A stretch of DNA of 64,000 nucleotides from JAIBJN01 sp035461525 (GCA_035461525.1 DATHVD010000087.1:6518-70517), one strand, 5' to 3'; positions 16,855 through 24,777 are shown, numbered from the stretch's first letter. Made by a program: numbers and translations. Notes: generated from the sequence alone by a model not told the origin.

Positions 16855-17379
16855 CTACCCGCGCTCGACGACGTGGACGTCGGGCAGACTTCGGTAGCAC
16901 TCGTCCACGTGGAACCCGTAGCCGACGAAGAATTCGTCGGGCAGCGTGAAACCCACGTAGCGCATGGGCAGGTCGTCCACGAGTCGCCGGTAGGGCCGGT
17001 CGAAGAGCGTGCAGACGGCCACGTCTCGGGGGTTGCGGAGGGCCAGGGTCTTGGTCACGTAGTTGAGCGTGAGGCCCGTGTCGACGACGTTCTCGACCAG
17101 AAGGACGTCCCTCCCGGCGATCGGCAGGTCGAGGTCCTTGATAAGGCGGATCCGCGAGCGGCCGCCGAGCGAGCCCCCGTAGCCGGCGAGCACGAGGAAA
17201 TCCATGGCCAGCGGAATCGACGTCGCCCGGGCGAGGTCGCAGGCGAAGAGGAACGCGCCCTTCAACACCGTCACGAGGACGAGGTCCCGGTGCTCGTAGT
17301 CGCCTGCGACTTCGGCGCCGATCTCGCCGACCCGCGTCGCCAGCTCGTCCCGGGAGAGGTAGACCTCGCCGGGGCGCAA
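16855..17379 (-). CDS. hpt: Hypoxanthine phosphoribosyltransferase
   Basis: A 174-residue purine salvage enzyme that makes IMP or GMP from hypoxanthine or guanine and PRPP. The family opens around GEVYLSRDELATRVGEIGAE, which fixes the start at TTG 17379, six bases after the stop of the upstream nuclease-like gene. Other motifs are LVTVLKGAFLFACDL, DFLVLAGYGGS and the PRPP loop LLVENVVDTGLTLNYV. The PRPP loop normally reads VEDIVDTG; here the Asp after Glu is Asn. The C-terminal LPDEFFVGYGFHVDECYRSLP is typical of the bacterial family. In many bacteria hpt lies beside ftsH and tilS; neither is seen here. Confidence 0.93.
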   Translation of the reverse strand: MRPGEVYLSRDELATRVGEIGAEVAGDYEHRDLVLVTVLKGAFLFACDLARATSIPLAMDFLVLAGYGGSLGGRSRIRLIKDLDLPIAGRDVLLVENVVDTGLTLNYVTKTLALRNPRDVAVCTLFDRPYRRLVDDLPMRYVGFTLPDEFFVGYGFHVDECYRSLPDVHVVERG

Positions 17380-17384
17380 CTCGC

Positions 17385-17744
17385 CTACGTCACGAGGTTC
17401 AGGCCGTATTTCTGTCCCAGGCGCTCGAAGTCGCGCCGCGTGAAGAGCTTGACCTTGACGTCCGGATACCGCTCGCGGAACTTGCGGATCTTGCGGTTCT
17501 TGCGCGTGACGAGCGACTGCTTCATCACGGTCACCTCGAGGTAGAGGTCCTGCTCGGGGAGGTAGAAGTCGGGGGTGAAGGCCTCGACGACGCGGCCGCC
17601 CTCGTCGGTCTCGAGCGGAAACGAACGCGGCTCGTACTCCCACCGGATGCCGTGATAGTCCAGGATTCGCGCGCACTCGGCCTCGGCCTCGTTGGCGAAA
17701 AGAGCCCCGGATTCCTCCTGGAAATGGCCGCTTTCTGGGCTCAT
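17385..17744 (-). CDS. PD-(D/E)xK nuclease-like protein
   Basis: A 119-residue protein with the outline of a small PD-(D/E)xK or DUF559-type nuclease domain. It has an N-terminal helix with Glu (ALFANEAEAECARIL), then WEYEPRSFPL, FTPDFYLPEQDLYLEVTVMK and a basic region (TRKNRKIRKFRERYPDVKVKLFTRRDF). The Asp of TPDFYLP and Glu of YLEV sit where catalytic residues of the fold belong, but the lysine is displaced (LEVTVMK rather than ExK), so activity is uncertain. The ATG at 17744 is preferred over 17768. Its stop lies six bases before hpt, so the two are cotranscribed. The link between a nuclease fold and purine salvage is unexplained. Confidence 0.65.
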   Translation of the reverse strand: MSPESGHFQEESGALFANEAEAECARILDYHGIRWEYEPRSFPLETDEGGRVVEAFTPDFYLPEQDLYLEVTVMKQSLVTRKNRKIRKFRERYPDVKVKLFTRRDFERLGQKYGLNLVT

Positions 17745-17795
17745 CCCACCTGAAACGTAGCATCCCACTCGGACGACCCTCGCCTACAATCCGGT

Positions 17796-18605
17796 GTGTC
17801 TGACGACGGGGAGGCTCCACTGTTTCGCATCGCGCATCTGTCCGACCTCCATTGCGGCTCGCCGTACTTCGTGCCGAACCTCGCCGACCGCGCGATCATG
17901 GAGATCAACGAGCTCCGCCCCGACGTCGTCGTCTGCTCGGGCGACCTGACGACGTTCGGCTTCCAGCAGGAGTACGCCGAGGCCAAGGCGTACCTCGACC
18001 GGATCGACTGCGAGCACCTCGTCGTCGTGCCCGGAAACCACGACTCCCGCAACGTCGGCTACATCCACTTCGAGGAGCTCTTCGGCAAGCGGAAGGGCCA
18101 CCTCGAGGTCGACGGGGTCACGTTCGTCTACGTCGACTCGTCCGAGCCCGACCTCGACCACGGGGTGATCGGCCGCGGCAACTACGGCTGGATCGAGGAG
18201 AAGTTCGCCGTCCCCGCCGAGTTCCGCATCTTCGTGCTCCACCACCACTTGCTGCCCGTGCCGGGCACCGGCCGCGAGCGGAACGTCGTCTACGACGCCG
18301 GGGACGTCATCGAGGTGCTCCAGCACTGCGGCGCCAACCTCGTCCTCTCCGGCCACAAGCACGTGCCCTACGCCTGGCGGCTCGAGAACCTCTTCGTCGT
18401 CAACGCCGGCACGGTCTCCTCGCTGCGCCTCCGCGGCAAGACGAGGCCCTGCTACAACCTGATCGAGATCGAGGGGCGACACGTGGACGTCTGGCGCAAG
18501 TACCCGTTCCACGGCCAGGAGCGGATCATCCAGTTCTCCTCCGACACGCTCGAGTACGAGAAGTACACGGCGCGGATCGACACGGAGCTGAGCGCGCGGC
18601 GATGA
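17796..18605 (+). CDS. Calcineurin-like metallophosphoesterase (first gene of the cDPG operon)
   Basis: A 269-residue cytosolic phosphoesterase with every metal-binding motif of the class III/cyclic-nucleotide phosphodiesterase group: HLSDLHCG, VVCSGDLT, VVPGNHDSRN, FVLHHHLLP and LVLSGHKHVPY. The GTG at 17796 is the most likely start. Its stop overlaps the ATG of the cyclic 2,3-diphosphoglycerate synthetase gene, so the two are translationally coupled. The family cleaves phosphodiesters or phosphomonoesters with a two-metal centre. The operon position makes a role in hydrolysing cyclic 2,3-diphosphoglycerate, or another phosphoglycerate, attractive, but this is inference. Confidence 0.88.
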   Translation: MSDDGEAPLFRIAHLSDLHCGSPYFVPNLADRAIMEINELRPDVVVCSGDLTTFGFQQEYAEAKAYLDRIDCEHLVVVPGNHDSRNVGYIHFEELFGKRKGHLEVDGVTFVYVDSSEPDLDHGVIGRGNYGWIEEKFAVPAEFRIFVLHHHLLPVPGTGRERNVVYDAGDVIEVLQHCGANLVLSGHKHVPYAWRLENLFVVNAGTVSSLRLRGKTRPCYNLIEIEGRHVDVWRKYPFHGQERIIQFSSDTLEYEKYTARIDTELSARR

Positions 18606-19897
18606 GAGCGCTCGCCCTGATCGACGGCGAGCACTACCCGGACGTCGTCCGGGAGGCGCTCGCAGCGCTGCCCCACGAGGTCGTCGGCGCGGTCATGCTC
18701 GGCGGCACGGAGAAGCTTCGCGGCGCCGAGCCCGACTACGGCGTCCCCCTCTGGAACCGGCTCCGGCACGCCCTCTCGGAGGTGGACGCCGACATCGTCG
18801 TCGACCTCTCCGACGAGCCCGTCGTCGACCTCCGCCGTCGCTTCCGGCTCGCCTCGCGCGCGCTCGCTGCCGGTCTCCCCTACGTCGGCGCGGACTTCCG
18901 CCTCGACCCCGTCCGCTTCGAGCCGCTCGAGCGCCCCGCCCTCGCCATCATCGGCACGGGCAAGAGGGTGGGGAAGACCGCGGTCTCCGGCCACGTGGCG
19001 CGCCTGCTCGCCGCCACTCGGGAGGTCGTGATCGTCGCCATGGGCCGCGGCGGTCCAGCCGCGCCGGTCGTCGTCGAGGCGTCGCCGACGCTCGACGACC
19101 TGCTCGCGCTCTCCCGGGAGGGCCGGCACGCGGCCTCGGACTACATCGAGGACGCAGCCCTCGCCGGCGTCGTCACGGTCGGCGCGCGCCGCTGCGGCGG
19201 CGGGCTCGCCGGCGCGGCGTTCCTCTCGAACGTCGAGGAGGCCGCCCACCTCGCCGCCTCGCTCGAACCGGACATCGTCCTCCTCGAGGGGAGCGGCGCG
19301 ACGGTCCCGCCGGTGGACGCCGGTCGGCGGATCCTCGTCGCCGGCGCGAGCCAGGGCGAGCACGTCGTCGCCGGCTACCTCGGCGCCTACCGCCTCCTCA
19401 TCAGCGACCTCGTCGTCCTGACGATGTGCGAGGAGCCGCTCGCCACCGCCGTCCAGGTGGACGGGCTCCGCGCCGCCATCGCCGAGGTCGACCCGCGCCT
19501 GCCGGTGATCGCGACCGTGCTGCGCCCGCGCCCCGTCGAGCTCGTGGCCGGCCGCCGGGTCGCGTTCTTCTCCACCGCGCCGGAGGCGATTCACGACCGC
19601 CTGCGCGCGCATCTGGAGAAGGAGCACGGGGCGGATGTCGTCCTCGTCTCCGGGGCCCTCGCCAACCGCGGCGTCCTCAGAGCCGAGCTCGACGGCCCCG
19701 AGGCCGCGCGCGCCGAGGTGTTCCTCGTCGAGATCAAGGCGGCGGCGATCGACGTCGTCGCCGAGGCCGCCCAGGCCCGCGGCGTGCCCGTGGTCTTCGC
19801 CGACAACGAGGTGCTCCCGCTCCCGGGCGAGCTCGACCTGGACGAGCAGGTCGGAGCGCTCGCCGACGCGGTCGTCGTCGAGGGCGTGGCCGCGTGA
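18602..19897 (+). CDS. cpgS: Cyclic 2,3-diphosphoglycerate synthetase
   Basis: A 431-residue cytosolic enzyme of the cyclic 2,3-diphosphoglycerate synthetase family, which uses ATP to close the intramolecular phosphoanhydride of 2,3-diphosphoglycerate. A P-loop is present at residues 118-126 (GTGKRVGKT, in ALAIIGTGKRVGKTAVSGHV). The N-terminal domain opens with ALALIDGEHYPDVVREAL, as in the archaeal enzymes, and IVLLEGSGATVPPVDAGRRI lies in the nucleotide-binding half. Length is close to the methanogen enzyme. The ATG at 18602 overlaps the phosphoesterase stop, and the stop overlaps the GTG of 2-phosphoglycerate kinase. Presence of both enzymes in order makes the pathway assignment strong. 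Confidence 0.88.
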   Translation: MRALALIDGEHYPDVVREALAALPHEVVGAVMLGGTEKLRGAEPDYGVPLWNRLRHALSEVDADIVVDLSDEPVVDLRRRFRLASRALAAGLPYVGADFRLDPVRFEPLERPALAIIGTGKRVGKTAVSGHVARLLAATREVVIVAMGRGGPAAPVVVEASPTLDDLLALSREGRHAASDYIEDAALAGVVTVGARRCGGGLAGAAFLSNVEEAAHLAASLEPDIVLLEGSGATVPPVDAGRRILVAGASQGEHVVAGYLGAYRLLISDLVVLTMCEEPLATAVQVDGLRAAIAEVDPRLPVIATVLRPRPVELVAGRRVAFFSTAPEAIHDRLRAHLEKEHGADVVLVSGALANRGVLRAELDGPEAARAEVFLVEIKAAAIDVVAEAAQARGVPVVFADNEVLPLPGELDLDEQVGALADAVVVEGVAA

Positions 19898-20814
19898 ACG
19901 ACCGCCGGCCGCCCGAGGCGCTCGTCTCCCACGATGTCGCGCTCCCCTACTCGAAGGGCCTCATGGCGCGCACCCTCATGGGCACGGGGGTCCGGCCCGA
20001 GCGCGCCTACGAGCTCGCGCGCCTGATCGAGGGCGAGCTCGTGCGCGGCGGAGAGGCGTCCTCCGTCGCCCCGGAGCGCCTCTTCGACATCGCCGCCGGG
20101 GTGCTCGCTGCGCACGAGGGCGAGGACTCGGTCCGCCTCCTGCGCAGGCTCCAGGCGCTCCGCGAGCTCGACGTCCCGCTCGTCCTCCTCGTCGGCGGGG
20201 CCACGGGGACGGGCAAGTCGACGGTGGCGACCGAGGTGGCGCACCGCCTCGGGGTCACGCGCGTCACCTCCACCGACATCGTGCGCCAGACGATGCGGGC
20301 GTTCTTCTCGCAGAAGTTCATGCCGTCGATCCACTACTCGAGCTTCGAGGCCGGCCCGGCGGTGCGCATCCACGAGGGCGAGGAGGCCGACCCGACGCTC
20401 GTCGGCTTCAAGGAGCAGACCCGCAACGTCCTCGTCGGCGTGAAGGCCGTCATCGGCCGCGCGCTCGAGGAAGGCTACTCGATCGCGCTCGAGGGAGTGC
20501 ACCTCGTCCCCGGGGCCCTTCCGCGGGCCTACGAGGGCGCGGTCGTCGTCCAGTGCCTGCTCGCGATCGAGGACGAGGACGAGCACGCCCGCCACTTCTG
20601 GGTGCGCGAATCGGTCTCGGACGGCCTGCGCCCGATGCAGAAGTACCTGCGCGCGCTCCCGGAGATCCGCCGGATCCAGGACTACCTGATCGAGCGCGCG
20701 GAGAAGACGGGGGTGCCCGTGATCGACAACGCCCGCATCGAGGGCGCGGTCAACGGGATCATCCACCTCGTCCTGGCCGAGGTCGAGCGGGCGCAGGACA
20801 CCAACCGCGTGTGA
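19894..20814 (+). CDS. pgk2: 2-phosphoglycerate kinase with N-terminal ATP-cone-like domain
   Basis: A 306-residue kinase that phosphorylates 2-phosphoglycerate to 2,3-diphosphoglycerate, the first step toward cyclic 2,3-diphosphoglycerate. The N-terminal residues 14-75 (PYSKGLMARTLMGTGVRPER, AYELARLIEGEL) resemble an ATP-cone domain, as reported for archaeal 2PGKs, and may sense nucleotides. The kinase domain has the P-loop GGATGTGKST at 101-110 and VTSTDIVRQTMRAFFS after it. The GTG at 19894 overlaps the synthetase stop, and the gene's own stop overlaps the GTG of glpX. Family and context agree. Confidence 0.9.
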   Translation: MNDRRPPEALVSHDVALPYSKGLMARTLMGTGVRPERAYELARLIEGELVRGGEASSVAPERLFDIAAGVLAAHEGEDSVRLLRRLQALRELDVPLVLLVGGATGTGKSTVATEVAHRLGVTRVTSTDIVRQTMRAFFSQKFMPSIHYSSFEAGPAVRIHEGEEADPTLVGFKEQTRNVLVGVKAVIGRALEEGYSIALEGVHLVPGALPRAYEGAVVVQCLLAIEDEDEHARHFWVRESVSDGLRPMQKYLRALPEIRRIQDYLIERAEKTGVPVIDNARIEGAVNGIIHLVLAEVERAQDTNRV

Positions 20815-21779
20815 CGGAGGCCCGTTGCCATTGCGAGGCGTTCGCCGCCGTCACCGAGCGGGCGGCCCTGGCGAGCGCGCGCTGGCTCGGTCGGGGCGAC
20901 GTGCAGGGCGCCGCCGAGTCGGCGGCGACGGCGATGCGCACGGGGCTCGACCGGATGGACATCTCCGGCCGGATCGTGGTCGGAGGCGAGGAGGAGGGCG
21001 ACGCGCTCGCCGTCGGGGCGACGGTGGGGCGCGGCGGCGACGAGGTCGACCTCGCCGTCGACCCGGTGGAGGGCCGCGCGGTCGTCGCGCGCGGCGACTA
21101 CGGGGCCATGTCGATGATCGGCGTCGGCGAGTCGGGCTCGTTCCCTCAACTCCCCGACATGTACATGCGCAAGATGGCCGTCGGCCCGGTCGGCCGCGGC
21201 CGGATCGACCTCGGTCGCACCGTCGCCGCCAACGTCCGCGCGATCGCGGACGGTTTCGGCCGCAACCCGAACGACATCACCGCGATCGTCCTCGACCGCC
21301 CCCGCCACCACGACCTGATCGAGGAGATCCGCGCCTCCGGGGCGCGCATCAAGCTGATCCAGGACGGCGACGTAACCGCGTCGATCACCGCTGCGATCCG
21401 TGGAACGAACGACCACATCGCCATCGGCATCGGCGGCGCCCGCCAGGCCGTCCTCTCGGCCGCCGCGCTCCGCTGCCTCGGCGGGGAGCTGCAGGCGCAG
21501 CTCTGGCCCACGTCCCGCAGCGAGGTCGAGCAGGCGCGCGAGTACGGCGTCGACGACCCGACGAAGGTGTTCACGACCGACGAGCTCGCCCCCGGTGAGG
21601 TCGTGGTCGCCGCGACGGGCGTCACGAATGGGGACCTCCTCCGCGGCGTCCGCTACCTGACGGACAGCGCCCGGACGCACTCGATCGTCATGTGCACGCG
21701 CCACAACTGGGTCCGCTTCGTGGACGGCATCCACTTCTTCGCCCGCGAGCGGCGCGAGGAAGTGCGCCTCCTCGGGTAG
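20811..21779 (+). CDS. glpX: Class II fructose-1,6-bisphosphatase GlpX (second copy)
   Basis: A 322-residue GlpX-family phosphatase. Motifs include the metal and substrate segments VVGGEEEGDALAVG, DLAVDPVEGRAVVARGD, LPDMYMRKMAVGP, LIQDGDVTASI, GIGGARQAVLSAAALRCLGG and VVAATGVTNGDLLRGVRY. The GTG at 20811 overlaps the kinase stop. A second GlpX ends at 336, so the genome has at least two. Its place in a fully overlapping operon with 2-phosphoglycerate kinase and cDPG synthetase suggests either gluconeogenic fructose bisphosphatase activity coupled to 3-carbon phosphate balance, or a shifted substrate. Family is certain; the special role is inferred. Confidence 0.94.
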   Translation: MTEARCHCEAFAAVTERAALASARWLGRGDVQGAAESAATAMRTGLDRMDISGRIVVGGEEEGDALAVGATVGRGGDEVDLAVDPVEGRAVVARGDYGAMSMIGVGESGSFPQLPDMYMRKMAVGPVGRGRIDLGRTVAANVRAIADGFGRNPNDITAIVLDRPRHHDLIEEIRASGARIKLIQDGDVTASITAAIRGTNDHIAIGIGGARQAVLSAAALRCLGGELQAQLWPTSRSEVEQAREYGVDDPTKVFTTDELAPGEVVVAATGVTNGDLLRGVRYLTDSARTHSIVMCTRHNWVRFVDGIHFFARERREEVRLLG

Positions 21780-21788
21780 GGTTGAGGC

Positions 21789-22091
21789 ATGCCCAGCCGC
21801 GAAGAAGTGGTCGACGCGCTCAGGGCCGTCGAGGATCCCGAGCTCGGGATGGACATCGTCGAGCTCGGCCTCCTCTACGACGTCGAGATCGAGGGCCCGA
21901 AGGTGCACTTGACCTACAGCCTCACCTCCATGGGGTGCCCCGTCGGCCCGCTCATCGAGCAGCAGATGCGCGAGGTCGTCGAGTCGATGGAGGGGGTGGG
22001 CGACGTCGAGGCGGAACTGACGTGGGAGCCCCCGTGGTCGCCGGAGAAGATGTCCGACGACGCCAAGCTCATCCTCGGCTTCGGCTACTAG
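21789..22091 (+). CDS. MIP18/DUF59-family iron-sulfur assembly protein
   Basis: A 100-residue MIP18/DUF59 protein (PaaD/SufT-like) thought to help insert Fe-S clusters into target proteins. It has the typical opening SREEVVDALRAVEDPELGMDIVELGLLYDV, a conserved Asp-Pro-Glu and LTYSLTSMGCPVGPLIEQQM, whose cysteine is the conserved residue of the family. The ATG at 21789 is nine bases after glpX, so it probably belongs to the same transcript. No suf or isc operon lies in this window, but the BolA/glutaredoxin pair at 8.7 kb acts in the same process. Confidence 0.9.
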   Translation: MPSREEVVDALRAVEDPELGMDIVELGLLYDVEIEGPKVHLTYSLTSMGCPVGPLIEQQMREVVESMEGVGDVEAELTWEPPWSPEKMSDDAKLILGFGY

Positions 22092-22193
22092 GCGCTAGCG
22101 CTTCCTATCCGGCCCGTGTACTCGACTTTCGGCGAGTCGCGTTCTCGCCCATCGGCGGTCGCCCGCGGCGGCCGGCTCGACTCAAACTGAGCC

Positions 22194-22400
22194 ATGGCGA
22201 AGGGAGTCGAGGAGAGGCGGAAGAAGGTCCTCGCCGAGGAGACGGCGGTGCGGCGGTGGCGGCGGGGCCAGTTCCTCGCTCTCGGGTTCGCCCCCCCGGA
22301 GGCGGAGGCGCTCACGAAGGCGCCGGTCGACCTCGCGCTCGTCCGCAAGCTCGTCTCGGCCGGATGTCCTCTCGAGACCGTGTGGCGGATCGTCCTCTGA
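22194..22400 (+). CDS. Small basic hypothetical protein, 68 residues
   Basis: A 68-residue, strongly basic protein with no recognised family. It opens with MAKGVEERRKKVLAEETAVRRWRRGQ and continues with a short helical hairpin-like region (LGFAPPEAEALTKAPVDLALVRKLVSAGCPLETVWRIVL). The second half resembles short helical units that recognise a partner, but no motif is known. It is followed after 11 bases by another small gene with which it is probably cotranscribed. Confidence 0.6.
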   Translation: MAKGVEERRKKVLAEETAVRRWRRGQFLALGFAPPEAEALTKAPVDLALVRKLVSAGCPLETVWRIVL

Positions 22401-22411
22401 GGGGGCCGGAA

Positions 22412-22612
22412 TTGTCGAAGTACGTCGCCGAGCTCGAGCTGACGTTCGAGTGCGAGAGCCTCGAGGCCGTCGGCGCGGTGCTCCGCCGCCTGTCCCGGGC
22501 CGCCGAGAGTGCGGGCTTCGACGTGAGGAAAGGCAAGGCCGCGCCGGCCGGTCGGGAAGAGAGCAAGCCCGGGGAGACCGGCCCCGTCCCGCCCTCGCGC
22601 GGCCGGGACTGA
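22412..22612 (+). CDS. Small hypothetical protein, 66 residues
   Basis: A 66-residue protein starting at TTG 22412, after GAGGGGGCCGGAA. It begins with a beta-strand/helix pattern (YVAELELTFECESLEAVGAVLRRLSRAAE) and ends in a Lys/Pro/Glu-rich tail. Only the first 45 residues look folded. I do not recognise the family. It is convergent with the winged-helix gene, whose stop is four bases away. Confidence 0.5.
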   Translation: MSKYVAELELTFECESLEAVGAVLRRLSRAAESAGFDVRKGKAAPAGREESKPGETGPVPPSRGRD

Positions 22613-22615
22613 GGG

Positions 22616-23791
22616 TCAGGACGAGAGCTCGCGCTCGAGCGGCGTCCGAAAGCGCGGGGACACCCGCACGCCGCCCACCGCGGCGGACAGGCGCTCGGCC
22701 GCGACTTCGATCCGCGCCGCGGCCTCGGCGCCGACGTCCTCGAGCAGCCTGACGACGACTTCGCCGCTCTCCGGCTGACCCCAGCCGCCGACGACACGGC
22801 CGGCGCACCAGACGGTCGGGCCTGCGTTGCCTGCGGTGTCGAAGAGCGTGGGCGCGTGCTCGCCGAGGTACCAGGCGCGCTCCTTCCAGCCCATCACCGT
22901 CGGGTCGAGCGCGGGGAGGAGGGCGACCCAGGGCTCGGCGGGCGGCGCGGGGTCGAGGTCGTCCGCGAGCACGAGGCCTGGCCCGCTATCGAGCTTCACC
23001 TCGACGATGTCGAGCGGCCCGAGCGCGTCCGCGACGTCGCGGGCGGGCCAGCCCGTCCACCAGCGCAGGTCGGTCGTGGTCCCGGGCCCGAACGCGGCGA
23101 GCCAGCGACGGACGAGCTCCGTCCGCGCCGCGGCCTCGTCCCACGGCTCGAGCCCACCCGGCAGCCACCGCTCGAGCGGCGTCCAGCGGTGCTGGCTGCT
23201 CAGCCACGAGCCGCGTGGGCGGCCGCGGACGACCCGCCCCTCGGCGCCGAGGAGGCCGAGGAGCCGCGTCGTCAGCCGCTGCACGCCGGCCCACGCCGTG
23301 CCCTCGCCGTAGGGAAACTCCTCGCGGAGCTCCGGGACATCGCCCGAGAGCTCGGCGCCGGTCGCCTCGCCGCGCGCCGCGAGCGCGCGGAGCGTCGCCT
23401 CCTCCACCATGGCGAGGTGGGCGGCGCGGTCGCGGCCGTCGTCCTTGCTCGCGAGAAGGCCGTCGAGCGTGCGCCGCTCCCGCGCCGCGATCGCGCCCGC
23501 GCAGGCGGCCTGGATCACCGAGGCAGCGTCGAGCGTGGCGACGAACATTGTTCGCCGCATGCCCAGTAGGCGGAGGAGCGTCCGCTCCTCGTAGAGGGCG
23601 CGCTCGACCGCCTCGACCTCGAGGCCGCCGGTGCGCGCGGCGACGGCGAGGTAGACGGACGCCGGGTCGGTCGCGTGCAGGGCGACGACGGCGCGCGCCG
23701 CCTCCTCCGGGCCCTCCGCACGGTCTTCCGCGGCGAGGCGGTGCCGGAGCCCGAGCCGCGCCCGGCGCTCCTCGACGCCGATCCGCCGCAC
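22616..23791 (-). CDS. Winged-helix DNA-binding protein of the AlkZ/YcaQ (HTH_42) family
   Basis: A 391-residue protein of the HTH_42 family, whose members include the DNA glycosylases AlkX/AlkZ. The start is GTG 23791, two bases after the oxidoreductase stop, where the usual opening VRRIGVEERRARLGLRHRLA begins. Typical blocks are VVALHATDPASVYLAVAAR, LLRLLGMRRTMFVATLDAA, GEFPYGEG-like EFPYGEGTAWAGV and a C-terminal VWCAGRVVGGWGQ. The QxQ or QxD catalytic motif of AlkZ proteins could not be located, so glycosylase activity is unproven. Most actinobacterial relatives are annotated only as winged-helix proteins. Confidence 0.82.
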   Translation of the reverse strand: MRRIGVEERRARLGLRHRLAAEDRAEGPEEAARAVVALHATDPASVYLAVAARTGGLEVEAVERALYEERTLLRLLGMRRTMFVATLDAASVIQAACAGAIAARERRTLDGLLASKDDGRDRAAHLAMVEEATLRALAARGEATGAELSGDVPELREEFPYGEGTAWAGVQRLTTRLLGLLGAEGRVVRGRPRGSWLSSQHRWTPLERWLPGGLEPWDEAAARTELVRRWLAAFGPGTTTDLRWWTGWPARDVADALGPLDIVEVKLDSGPGLVLADDLDPAPPAEPWVALLPALDPTVMGWKERAWYLGEHAPTLFDTAGNAGPTVWCAGRVVGGWGQPESGEVVVRLLEDVGAEAAARIEVAAERLSAAVGGVRVSPRFRTPLERELSS

Positions 23792-23793
23792 GG

Positions 23794-24777
23794 CTACCCC
23801 GGGATCCGGAGGACGACCTTGCCGAGCTGGCGCCCGGCCTCGAGGTGCTCGTGCGCGGCGGCGGCCTCGGCGAGCGGGAAGACGCGGTCGACGACCGGCT
23901 TCGCGCGTCCGCTGGCGACGAGGTCGTAGACGCCCGCGAAGTCCTCGCGGGTCCCCATGGTCGAGCCGAGGATCGTGAGCTGCTTCCACCAGATCCGGTG
24001 CAGGTTGGCGGGCGGGTTCGGGCCCGTGGTTGCCCCGCAGACGGCGACGCGGCCGCCGACCGCCGCGACCTGGAGCGAGGTCTTCCAGGTCGCCTCGCCC
24101 ACGTGCTCCACGACGACGTCTGCGCCGCGGCCCCCGGTCGCCTCGCGCACGGCCGCGACGACGTCGCCGCCCGCGTGGTTGACCGTCGCGTCGGCGCCGA
24201 GCTCCGCCGCGGCGGCGAGCTTGTCGTCGCTCGACGACGTGACGATCACCCGCGCTCCCAGCGCCTTCGCCACCTGAAGGGCCGCCGTGGCGACGCCGCC
24301 GCCGATACCCCACACGAACACCCACTCGCCCTCGCGCAGGCCGGCGCGCGTGACGAGCATCCGGTAGGCGGTCTCGAACACGAGCGGGAACGCCGCCGCC
24401 TCCTCGAAGGAAAGGGCGTCCGGGATCGGGTGGACGTAGTCCCCGGGGACCGCGATCAGCTCGGCGTGGGTGCCGTCCCGGTGCTCGCCGATGATGTGCG
24501 CCCCGTCCTCGAGGCCGGGGTTGAGGAGTACGCGGTCACCCTCGCGGAAGTGGTCGGCGCCCTCGCCGAGGGCGACGACGACCCCGGCGCCGTCGGCGCC
24601 CAGGATCCGCGGCTTCGGGGCAGAGGGAAGCCCGCGGCGGAGCCAGAGGTCGAGGTGGTTGAGGGAGGCTGCACGGAGCCCGACGAGCACCTCGCCGGGG
24701 CCGGGGGCGGGATCGGGCGCGTCCTCGTAGCGAAGGACCTCGGGCCCGCCGTCCTCGTGGATGCGCACCGCCTTCAC
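23794..24777 (-). CDS. NADPH:quinone reductase-like zinc-independent MDR oxidoreductase
   Basis: A 327-residue medium-chain dehydrogenase/reductase of the quinone oxidoreductase type. The catalytic GroES-like domain (residues 1-125) has PGPGEVLVGLRAASLNHLDLW and GADGAGVVVALGEG. The Rossmann domain has VFVWGIGGGVATAALQVAKALGARVIVTSS. The Cys and Glu ligands of catalytic zinc ADHs are not present (SLNHLDLW instead of xCHTD), so it is probably a zinc-free NADPH oxidoreductase. ATG at 24777, divergent from queG with 46 bases between. It is followed by the winged-helix gene in one transcript. The substrate is unknown. Confidence 0.9.
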   Translation of the reverse strand: MKAVRIHEDGGPEVLRYEDAPDPAPGPGEVLVGLRAASLNHLDLWLRRGLPSAPKPRILGADGAGVVVALGEGADHFREGDRVLLNPGLEDGAHIIGEHRDGTHAELIAVPGDYVHPIPDALSFEEAAAFPLVFETAYRMLVTRAGLREGEWVFVWGIGGGVATAALQVAKALGARVIVTSSSDDKLAAAAELGADATVNHAGGDVVAAVREATGGRGADVVVEHVGEATWKTSLQVAAVGGRVAVCGATTGPNPPANLHRIWWKQLTILGSTMGTREDFAGVYDLVASGRAKPVVDRVFPLAEAAAAHEHLEAGRQLGKVVLRIPG

